Positions 37,201 through 49,200 of a stretch of DNA of 64,000 nt are shown here, in pieces. Positions within the stretch are counted from its first letter, which is position 1. Every line of letters starts with the position of its first letter. The translations under genes and the position numbers were made by a program. This DNA comes from Bicyclus anynana (Eukaryota > Arthropoda > Insecta > Lepidoptera > Nymphalidae): assembly GCF_947172395.1 (NCBI RefSeq), contig NC_069090.1, positions 7,264,291 to 7,328,290 on the forward strand, written 5' to 3'. Below the pieces are notes generated by a model that saw only the letters and a program-made list of their open reading frames with translations, did not search any database and was not told where the DNA came from.

Positions 37201-40200
37201 AAAGTTTGAGACACGTGATATTTAATTCCTTAAAATGCACAATAACTGAAATGTTGGAGGTGCATGCCCCGGACCGGATTTGAACCTATGACCTCCGAAT
37301 CGCAGGAAGAGGTCATATCCACGCACGTTGGGTTATTTGTGTTGCAAAATCCTAGTACAACCTCCTAGACATTTTTGCTTTTTAAAATGTTATTGAAAAT
37401 TGTATCTGCAACTGCCGGTTTCACCCGCAAAGTTGCCGTTCCCATGATAATACAGACATAAAATATAGCCGATACTAACAAATAACGTGGCTCTCTATTG
37501 GTAAAAGGATTTCCTAAATCGATTCAGTTGATTCAGAGATTATTGTTGATTATTAACCTCACAACCTTTACCTGTTTATAACATTAGTATAGACTAGCGG
37601 ACGCCCGCAATTTAGTCCGCCCTTAGACCTCTGTAATCCAGCCCTTACAGTAGTATCGCTGTAAAAATGGAGTAACTTCTCCCGTTTTCCTAACATTTCC
37701 CTTCACTGCTCTGCTCCTATTGATCGTAGCGTGATGAAAAGTATACTATAACCTGCCCAGAAGTATGAAGAATAATGGTACCAAGTTTCGTTAAAATCCG
37801 TCGAGTAGTTTTTGTTTCTATAACGAACATACAGACAGACAGAGAGACAGACAGACAAAAATTTTACTGATTGCATTTTTGGCATCAGTATCGATCACTA
37901 ATCACCCCCTGATAGTTATTATTTTGGAAATATATTAAATGTACAGAATGTACTCTCTACAGATTTATTATAAGTATAGATAAAAGCTCTACTTTTTGTT
38001 TTGCTGACCGTACTTGTCTACTTCACAATAATAGTGAGAACGTTGTAACAAAAACTGTGTTATGCAATACAGATGTTCAATTAAATATTACTTGCTGTAA
38101 TGTAAACGGTTACACGCGTTTAATATTTTGTTAGTCACACCATTATGTTCTGTTTTGTGAACTATGTTTTTAAGCTGTTTTTGAAAACAACAGTTTTTTG
38201 AGTAAACTAGCAGATGCTTCGAGGTTTCACCCGCGTATATCTCGCTTCTCTTCATTCATCTCGGTAAATATAGCCCGACACACAGCGTGGCTTTCTTTTG
38301 GTAAGAGAATTTTCAAAATCGGTTTAGTAAACCTAGATTTGTTTGTTTTCTTGCATTGAGTAGCCTCTGAAACTATTAAACCGATTTGAAAAATGCTATC
38401 ACTGATGGGACGCTTCCAGCTTCCGTTTTCCCTACCACCTACAACATGGGTATATTCAAGTCAAGGCATAGTCTAGACATCTTCTAGGCAAGCGGCTTCT
38501 ACCATGCATCATCGCTTACTGTCAAGCATGATTGCAGCCAAGCGCTCGCCTATATAATGTAAAAAAAGCTATACATGTGTGCTATAGACTATATTTTATC
38601 CCCATATTCCTACGGGAACGGGAGCCACACGGGTGTCTTCTGCGTGTGTGTGTGTGTATCTTTTAATATTGAACAGCGATCTTCTAGGCAAGCGAGTTTC
38701 AGCTAACACCTTACGATTAGGTACTGTACATTAGGCATAATTATAGTCAAGTGGAAGCCTTATCAAACAATTATTATCAATTATTTTTAAGTTGCTAGGT
38801 ATCCCTTTGGTAGCATCACAACACCTCGTTTATACAACGCACATCTCTGATAGAAAAGTAGCCTAAAGATCGCGATCATCTGACGTCTTTATCTAAAAAG
38901 AATAAATATTAAAATATGCATTAGAATGATTTATTTAACATAATCAACCGTTGTTCGTGACGTGAATATATGCGTAACGGAACTTATTATCACACGCCAT
39001 ATAGGGAGAATGTGGAATCGTAGATTCGGTGTGGAATTAACGGTAAATGTAGGTGGGTTCGTACTATAAGATATATATAATAGCTCTTTAAATATCAACC
39101 TACGCCATATTATTTCTGTGTGACACTTATCCTATACTTCACGGTTTTTTTTTGTTATTTGCTATTTTATAAGGCATTGAATTTCGACTGCAAAAGAATT
39201 TTTGTTAATCTAAATATTATAATCTGGATGCTGGCGGCTCGAGACCGTTGTGCTTGAAGGTACATGCAAGAGACCTATGTCCAGCATCGGACGTCCATCG
39301 GCTGATAATGATGATGATGATGATGATGATGAAATATAAAAGCGAAAGATTATCATCGTGTGGTGTTGTAGGGAATAGTCTTTGGATCTAATAAACCGAT
39401 TTTAAAAATTCTTTTACCACTAGAATTATATATTATCCCCGTATACTCACGGGAATAGGAACTACGTGGATGAAACCGCAGGGTGTCGGCTAGTGAACTT
39501 GTGCACTTGCACATAAGAAAACACTCAGCATTAATAGGTTTATTTCGTTTTTTCTACAAATTGTTTTGCAAATCAACAATAACGTTATCCTTTTTAACTA
39601 TTTCTTCTGTATAAGGTTTTAGAATTTGTACACGTTGTAAAATTGTCTGTGCTTTTCTTCTTTTTGTAGACATGTAGGTATTATTTGACTTTTGTGTTCG
39701 CGATCTCTTGTGTGTTTTTCGTACACCGTGATTTTGTAAGGTTGTAGGGGATAATCTCTAGATCTACTTAACCGATTTTGAATATTCTTTTACCAATAGA
39801 AAGCTCGGTTATTTGTGAGTAACATAGGCTATATTTTATCCCCATATTACTGCGGAAGCGGAAACTACGCGGGTGGTACCGCAGGGCGTCTGCTAGTCGT
39901 TACTAAGGCGAAAAGTGTAATCATAATGAATGGATGGTTACAAGGTCCATCTCACAGTAAGGCACTCGATTGTTACAACGTTTCGAAAGCACGTGGGAGC
40001 GATCAGCGATATTCGTTCGCTCACCTTCACCCAAATACTGCCTTCGAACAGCCTACTTGCGTTGCATACTAAACTGGCTTGCCGAGCGGTTAAACCTTAT
40101 TAAACGTATACGTAAGTGAAGACGTAAATTATCTTTATTTTAACGTTTTTCTTATTATCACTAACCTGTTATTAAAGGTTCACTGTAAACACAAAGCCTG

Positions 40201-43200
40201 ATATGAGAGTTAATTTGGAGTTTAGACCACACACGCTCTAGATTCGACTTCGATTCGACCGGATTCGAACCCACACCCTCCGGAATCGGAGGCGGAGGTC
40301 ATATCCACTGGGCTATCACAGCTCTTCAACTTTTCAGTTGTGTGCATTTTAAGAAATTAAATATCACGTGTCTCAATCGGTGTACGAAAACATCATGAGG
40401 AAACCTGCATACCAGAGAATTATCTTAATTCTCTGCGTGTGTGAAGTCTACCAATCCGCATTGGGACAGCGTGGTGGACTATTGGCCTAGCCCCTCTCAT
40501 TCTGATAGGAGACTCGAGCTCAGCAGTGAGCCGAATATGGGTTGATGACGACGACAAAAATTAATTATCTAAGAAATAAAGAGAAAAAAGAGAGAAAATT
40601 AAAGGATATCTTTGCACTTGTATTTAAAAAAAAAAAAGATTATTTGCCATATTTTTAATTCCCCTCCAACTGGTCGGGAGAGACTGTGCTAGGAGTAGGT
40701 ACGATAATAGTCCAATGGGGCGGGGATCGAACCACCACCGATCGGTGATGAGTACAACCGCACTTACCGTTGAGCTATTGAGGCTATTGTCAGAGTTATC
40801 TTTGATAACTGACTCTGAATTGAACTCTGACTTTGAAACTATACAATAAAAATTTACCTTTTTTCCGTTTTGTCTGCCAGGAGTTGGTACTCCGCCCAGG
40901 CTCGATGACCTTCGAGTGGTGGGCGCGGCCGCCCGTGCGCCCCTTCGTTCACGTGTATGTGTACAACGTGACCAACGCGGACGAGTTTCTCAACAACGGC
41001 TCCAAGCCCGTCCTGGACGAGCTGGGACCTTATGTGTACTCGTGAGTATCTATCATCATCCCATCTGACACTCTACCTGGGCTAAATGACGTTCCTGTAC
41101 ATATATAACGTCAGCAACGCGGACGAGTTCCTCAACAACTGCTCCAAACAAGTCAATCTGGGACCTTATGTGTACTAGTGAGTATCTGTCACCATGCCAT
41201 CTGATACTCCGCCTGAGTTCAATGACGTTAGTGTACGACTGTACGTGTATAACGTCAGTAACGCGGACGAACTCCTTAACAACGGCTCCAAGACCATCCT
41301 GAACGAGCTAGAACCTTATGTGTACTCGTGAGTATCGATCACCACCCCAACTGACTGACGTTCTGATTCGTGAACGTGTTCCTATAATGTCAGCAATGCA
41401 GCGAGTTCCTTAAAAACGGCTCCAAGCCCGTCCTGTACGAGCTAGAACCTTATGCGTACGTACTCGTGAGTATCTATCATCACCCGCTTCAAGCCCATCC
41501 TGAACAAATAATAATAATATACATATAATTAATAGTAATAATGGAGCAGCGCCTTCAACTTGCCTTTTCTGCTACCCGGCAGCATTCTTGTTTTTAAGGT
41601 ATTTTACTGGTGAAATTTCAGGGCAGCACTTTCTAGTACCTTCCATATACGCTGTGTAGTTGTTCTGTTGTAGGAAATGGGGTTTTCACTTACCATTAAG
41701 TTGGGCTGCTTGCTCTATCGACTATTACCCACAAACGGCTGACTAATGTATATATGTACTATGTGCATTAATGTTTAATGTATATGACGAAGGTAGATGA
41801 CGAATTCCTGTTAAACATAAATAATGGACATTGTTTACCCATCGTTCGACCGCGGGCTGACCTCGAGAGATTCACAGAATAAACTTCAATCGTTATGCTT
41901 ATATGGAATTAGAAGAAATATCTACAAAGGAAATATTGAGAGATCGTTTAGAATGATTGTTGGTCCCGTAAAGGCTACTATAAATAATCTATACTAATAT
42001 TATAAAGAGGAAAGATTCGATTGTTTGTTTGTTTGCATTGGCTCTGAAACTACTTGTAAGTAATTTGAAAAATTCTTTCAGTGTTGGGAAGCTACACTGT
42101 CTTTAATTTTATCCCCGTATTCCTACGGGAACGGGAACCACGCGGATGAAACCACACAGCGTCTGCTAGTGATTATATAAATAGATATCAGAACGCTGAT
42201 TTTTCACCGATCGTTTTCATTCTCATTGAGTGATCTATCAAATGCAAACATAATTTTTCAAATCCCGCTGGTAATTCCAGAGATTAGCGCGTCCAAATCA
42301 ATACACTTTTTGTATTACTTGAGCACTGGCGTAGACTGAAAGAAAATAGTTACTAAGTTAAATAACAATAAAAATAATAATAGGCACTACCCGCAATCGC
42401 GTAAAGAAAAAGAGTTCAACGCGTTCTGAGTTCTGTATTCTAGGTTCTACGTTCTATATTCCGGGATACAGCTCGGCTCGCTTAAAACGCTTGCTATCTG
42501 CGTGGTGACATAAAATTACAACGTTACATAGAATGCAGAACGCCAGAAAGTAAAGTAAAGTATATAACGACCGTGGATGACGGATGATCATTTATTTATC
42601 TAGATCTGTGTCCTATTTTTTTATTTATTTCGTTTCAAAGGACGAATGAAGTCGATTAATAATGCCATTTTATATTATTCTGTAAACATCAGAGGGCCTA
42701 GTGGCAGTTTGATAAGTTACTGTCACGTAACGTAAACGCGAATTTATAAGGAATTGAAACAGCGCCATCTAGTGGCACTACTGCACAACTGTTTCAATTC
42801 CATATGAAATTGTTTTTACGTCAACGATCGTAACAGTATGAAAATATTGAAAACTCCCACTAGGCACACTGAGCTAATTCGTGACAAAATTCTAATCACA
42901 AAGTATGTCACGTGGTGATGCAAACATCGAAAAGCAGAATTTCTGCATTGTCAACAGATTCTTCAAGTACATTTTTCATAATTGAGTTAGGTATAAGGAA
43001 GCATATAATTTTCTATACCTACTCAACTTTGTCACGCAAGATCGCATGCCCTACATCAATCTTATAGTCTCGCAATAATAAGTACGAAAAACCAGTATAA
43101 GTATAATATTATTTATTTCCATTTTTTCTCTGAATACTCGGCACACATTATCTTAAATGCTATTATGCAAAAAATCTAAATGCAGTGAAGGATAAAATAA

Positions 43201-46200
43201 AAGACTAACAGGAAATACATCGATCGTCCTTCACATTCAAAGATAGGTATCTATTTTATCAGAGGAATCGGGCTGCATCTAAATAAAATTAAGATAAATT
43301 GTGTATAAAGCTTCCTTATCGAAATAATGTGTATAGTGTCTGAGAATTCTGCAATATTGCAATAATGGCTCATTAAATATATAATATGAATAATAGAGTA
43401 GATTAAAATAATATCCAAATATAAAATCTCGTAGCGAATTAATAAACGATTACAATAACAAAATATTATTTGCACGAGTCCGATGCACAAATACTTGGGC
43501 ACACTCAGGGTTGGCATACTTCGATTTTTTATTTAATTAAAAGATTAATTGAGAAAAAATATACGAGTATATATTGGACGAGAGAATCCTACAAATATTA
43601 TCAACACTAAAGTTTGTATGGATGTTGTTTGGATGTTTGTTACTCTTTAACGTCGCAACTACTGAACCAATTTGGCTGAAATTTGATATAGAAATACATT
43701 TTACTCTGGATTAACACACAGGCAATAGGTTTTTCATCTCCGAAAAATCCATGGTTCCCGAGGATTTTGTGAAAAACTTAATTCCATTCTTTACGACCGC
43801 GCGACCCACTACTTAGTATGAATTTATATGGAGCACTAAACAAAACCCGAGACCGAGACGCTCCACATCAAATCTTACCAAGCAGTGGATCGTGCGACCA
43901 AGTCGCGGTCGCAGGTCGCGGTCGCGCGTCGTGGTCGCCAAGATCGGAATGCTACCAATAATACTACAATAATAATATGTTGCAAAACTTTAAACCCTAC
44001 CTTGCGTATTTCTTATTCACCAAAAAACACTTCTGCAGGTCCAAAGTTTATTTTCCTTTAAAAATTTTTTTTTGGTTTTTTCCCACCAGAGAAGAATGGG
44101 AGAAGGTGAACATCACGGACAACGAGAATGGCACGCTGTCGTTCCACTACAAGAGGACGTACACCTTCGTGCCGGAGCTCAGCGCCGGGCCCGACGACGA
44201 CTCCGTGGTGGTGCCCAACATACCCATGTTGGTGAGTTCTTGACTATGTGTATGACGTCACCATGCATTGCAAACGAGGTTAAGGGTTACACAACGGAAC
44301 CCGTTTAAGATCACTCACGTGTCGGAATGTCCATCTGTCTTAGTAAGTTTTTAGTAGTACTTCTATGTGTTTTTTAGTGACAGTGAGCATCCGGGAAGTA
44401 GGTACCTGTCACTATGCTTGTTTCTGTCCCCAAACAGCATTGCTGTGTTTCGGCACAGATACATATGTACAAGGTACCGGTCTGAAGAGCATGGTTGCCG
44501 GTGTAATTGCTGGAAAATGAAGCTTAACACTTATAAAATAAAGCATCATTGCATGCCCTGTCAAGTGTTGCCCTATTTATTAGTTATAACAATAGTTTTT
44601 CACTTACCATCCGATGCGCCATTTGCTCGGTCTGTCAATTTTAACTACAAAAATGTTATTCATAGACATAATGTTTTTTTTTTCAAAGAATATTTGCCAT
44701 ATACTTTAAATATGACCCATACTCCCATTCCCGTCCAACTAGTCGGGAAAGACTGTCTTAGAAGTGGGTACGACAATAGACCAACGGGGCGGGGATCGAT
44801 CCACCATCTTACCGCTCTTAGCGTTGAGCTATTGAGGCTCCACTTTGGCGTTGGCATAGGTGTGGTGTGGGTACAACAATAGTCCAATGGTCGAGGATCG
44901 AACCTATGATCTCTCGGCGTTTAGTCCCATTTACTAACTTAGTGACAATTACGTAAATATAGGTACTACAAAGCACTACTACCTTCTTTAGCTTAGTCGA
45001 TTCACTATAAACGTGATGAATTATAGATTTTTTTGTTCCATTCTTCCATCATCATCGTCATTGTCTTGATTGTTCTAAGTGCAACGGTTATACGCTAGTT
45101 GTGGTAATTAAAGGCATATTATATTTCCTTGTTATTGTATGTTAGCAATTTGCAATAGAATATTATGTACTTAACTACTATTTGTAGGTAGGTACTACTT
45201 GTTATTAAAAAAAATACAATCAGTTTTAAATAATATACATATATTTAACTATTCACCCGCGTGGTTCTTGTTCCAGTAGGAAAACGGGGATAATATTCAT
45301 ATATATTATCCCCGTATTCCTAGGCTATAGCCTTCCTTAATAAATGGGCAATCTAACATAGAAAGAATTTTTCAAATCGGACCAATAGTTCCTGAGATTA
45401 GCGCGTTCAAACAAACAAAAAAACAAATGATATTAGTATCCTTATGATATTAGTATCCTTGGTACAAAATATGTTTTTTTATTATGTCTACTTACAAGTC
45501 GGTGGTGGATAAACAGTGAGATTCTACCATTAAATCGGAATCATCGGAAAATTTCACTGTTCCAAATTTCCAATTAAGTATAAACGAGTTAGCAACCTAA
45601 ACTCTCATATCATAGTAAAATATTAGGAGATTTTTTAAAGATCCTACTTCGAAACTATGCTCCTGAATTAGACACAAAGTATTTTCCAAATACTTATTTA
45701 CCAATTTACTATACAGTAGGAACCTCTTGAAGAATATTTACCTAAAAATAAAAATTCTTATTTATGTGTAAATGTTATGTTTTTAAATATTTTTGAAAGT
45801 AGTTACTAACTATACGAGTATTTAAATTGTGTAAGTAGGTGCGTCTAGTTTTTAAATATTATGCTGCTAAAATTTAGATTAAGGAAAATGTTTCTGTAAA
45901 GTTTTTATATATCTTATATAATAACATTAGGTAGGTAAATGCTCAAGTGTTTTTTTTTTAACTTAAATATAAAAATCTTCTTGGTTGTTATTAAACGTGT
46001 TATATTATGTGATTTTAAAGGTCACACGCGTGGAAATTTTTATGGATCCATACGTACGTACAAAAATGAAGCCCTTATAATATCACTCGAGCACATTCGG
46101 ATGTTCGTCTGTTTTCTCCCAATCTACTAAACTGATCAAGTTGAAAATGGGGGTAAGATGAACAGTTAAAAATGAACTTTTGCAAACTGCATCGTGTGAT

Positions 46201-49200
46201 ACATCAAATGAAAGACCGTAAGATAATATATTTGTTTTGCAATGTTGAGATAAATAGTTTTCAAGTTATTTAAAAAAACAGACGAAAATTGAGCGTTCAC
46301 CTTATCTCGAAAATTATCTAAATTTTTTTTTTTTAAAATACAAAAGATACTTTTGGGGGGCAAGATGACTTTAAAAAAGAAACTCAAACTGCATCGTGTG
46401 ACATATGAACTAAAATAGCTAATTAAGATCTAATTAAGATAAAGAGGAATCACAAATTAGTTTTCTAAAATAGGTAGATTACAGGACGTATTTAGCTAAC
46501 GTGGTAAACTATTCAATATTGTGCCTACTAACTTACATTATTATTAAGTACTAGCGGACCCGGTCAAGCTTCGCTTTGATTTATGTGCACTTCTTCCCTA
46601 TCCCTACCCTATACTACCATACCCTACCTCTACCCTACCCTACCCTAACTCTACCCTACCCCTACCCTACCTCTGATTTCATTAGTTACAAAAAATGTGA
46701 TAAATGAAGAACCGCTCGACCGATTTTGTGCAAACTTCACATAACACATCAACGAAATAGTTCGAACAAAGCCTTAACATTTGATTTAAATGAATGAGCC
46801 CGTTCTTCAGTTATAAAATAACAACTTAAAGTGGCATTGATTTATTAATACATATGCTAGCGGACCCGGTCTATCTTCGCTTTGACTTATGTGCACTTTT
46901 TCCATACCCTTACCTACCCTACTCCAACCCTACACCTACCCTACACCTACCCTACCCCTACCCTACCCCTACCCTACCCCTACTTACCTATTTTTCTCGC
47001 CGTAAAAATCCTAAAACTTCAACGAACATTTAAAAAAAGAATTGGCCAAATTGGTCCAGGCGTTGTTCAGTTATGCGCTTACCATTTTGCGATTCATTTT
47101 TATATTATAGACTAGCGGACCCGGTCAAGCTTCGCTTTGACTTATGTGCAATTCTTCCTTACCCCTACCCTACCCCTAACCTACCCCTACCCTAACCCTA
47201 CCCTACCCCTACCCTACCCCTACCCTACCCCTACCTTACCCTACCCCTACCCTACTCCTACCCTACCCCTACCCATACCCCTACCCCTACCCTACCCCTA
47301 CCCTACCCCTACCCATAACCCTACCCCTACCCTACCCCTACCCTACCCCTTGACTCTTAAACGTTTGTATGGGAAATAGAAAAGGGTCGTTTTTTATGGT
47401 TTTCCCGGTAATTAATCAAATTTTTCTTACCTTTTAAACCTTCCCTATACCTCCACAAACATTTCAAGACCAAGATAAGATAAATCCGTTCAGCCGTTTT
47501 CGAGTTTTAGCGAGACTAACGAACAGCAATTCATTTTTATATATATAGATTAAAATTTATTCATCAAAACTAATGTTTATTTATATATGTTATAGTCATT
47601 TCAGGTTTAGGTTTAAACTAAACTAAAACATGTACATCTAATTTATAATATTTTCGTAATAATATGTATTTTTAAGTCCTAATCCAACGGAAAACTTATA
47701 GAAATCTTACCTGGTCTACGTCTGGTGATACAGATCAATCTAGTGTGGAGACCACAGGCAATCAAATACTTGGTTATTGTATATATTTTTGGTTAATAAA
47801 GATTTTTTTTTATTTAATTAATGAAAAAAATGAGTCTACAAATTATATAATTACAATTTCAGGTCAGGTTTTTAAAAACATAAATTACATCGTTCGGAAC
47901 CCTTTTCACGCGAGTTCAACTCGCACATGCTCGGTTTATAAGACATCGCGGTTACACATACGCGTTGCAAGTACATATTAAGTTTTTGTACATTAACTTT
48001 GTTTTTGTTTGAACATTATTGTTTTCAAGGCCGTCGGCAGCCCGTAGCCTGGGGAGGAGGGGGGCAGTCAGTTGCCTAGGGGCGGAGTAAGTTGATACTA
48101 AAATAATATTGAGGATGAGAACAATATTAATTGTAGGTTGAATCCAGACCTAGAGTAATGAGCTTTACAGTTCTCAGTAATACCTACATCGATTACTATC
48201 GTAAAATGCCAGTCGACTGAATGGCCTTTATGGCCATAATGAGAACCCCTCCTTTTTTGAAGGTGGTTAAAATGTTGTTAATTTTTTTGTTGAAAAACAA
48301 ACAAATCAGCTTGGTGGTGCAATTTCATACAGAACCCTATTAAAACACTAGTCTGTTAACAGGGCATACGCAAGAGATGGAGACTTGATAATAAGTAATT
48401 TGCCTCGCGTTTGCAATTAAATATTGTCGAGTCTGTATTGGGCCAGCGTGGTGGACTATTAGCCTTACCCCTTTCAATCTGAGAGGATCGTGCTCAACAG
48501 TGAGCTGAATATGGGTTGTTGATGATGATGAGTCAATATTAAGTCATGATTCACAAGTCCGTACGTAACGTTCGGAGATCTAAGAAAAACATAAATAATA
48601 ATAATAATTTGTAGTTATTTATTGTCAAATCTCTTGGTAAAGCGTTCTCACGTCCTTCATTTCCGTATTTAAAACAATATTGTACGATAAATATGGTATA
48701 ATTTTGTAATTATTTTTATTATTACCGCGGAAGACATTTTTAAAGTCACTCTTTGTACGGAGTTCAAGGTCACAGCTGTTACTTACTCGTGTAAACAATT
48801 AATGTATTTTTTTTCTTGTTGCAATAATGACCCTGTTTTACTCTGAAAATAAGAGTAGGTAAACTATATACATATTTGCTTACTTAACTGCCTTGTTGGT
48901 CCAGTGTCCGGGTCCAAAATTATGACCTACCTGTACCTTTATATAACTTTCATCCCCTAATTGGGCTATTTAACCGTCTGCTATTTCTTTGATTTATTTA
49001 CTAGTAAGTACCTGGTTAATCTTTAATTATGGGGAAAGGGGTGATTTAAGCGAAAACACGCCTATGGCGTTACTTACGAAAGAATTCGATTTGTATCTAT
49101 CTTCATCATCATCATCATTATCAACCCATATTCGGCTCACTGCAGAGCTCGAGTCTCCTCTCAGAATGAGAGGGGTTAGGCCAATAGTCCACCATGCTGG

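Larger units (their letters stand above)
34963..40880 (+). other. Intron 2 of the CD36-family gene (5.9 kb)
   Basis: Holds SINEs of all three families, the Harbinger-like MITE, LINE tails and Helitron-like relics (also 37400-37590 and 38205-38350). A short (TG)n lies at 38641-38657. Nothing definite is seen in 35377-35730, 38760-39230 and 39900-40250. Confidence 0.75.
41042..44089 (+). other. Intron 3 of the CD36-family gene (3.0 kb)
   Basis: Starts with the pseudo-exon array, then a Helitron-like element, the CTCF-like hairpin and a foldback element near the acceptor. Nothing definite is seen in 41520-41980, 42180-42740 and 42810-43590. Confidence 0.8.

Noticed and set aside
44072..44308. 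Second open frame over exon 4 and antisense frames over exons 6 and 7 (61714-61980, 63145-63348, 63234-63467)
   Set aside because: They overlap verified CD36-family exons and owe their openness to high third-position GC.
46600..47350. Telomere-like or subtelomeric tract
   Set aside because: Lepidopteran telomeres are TTAGG repeats; these TACCC arrays lie inside copies of a dispersed element within an intron.
47137..47379. 80-residue frame rich in PTPTLPLPYP
   Set aside because: It is a translation of the TACCC-type array, not a proline-rich protein.
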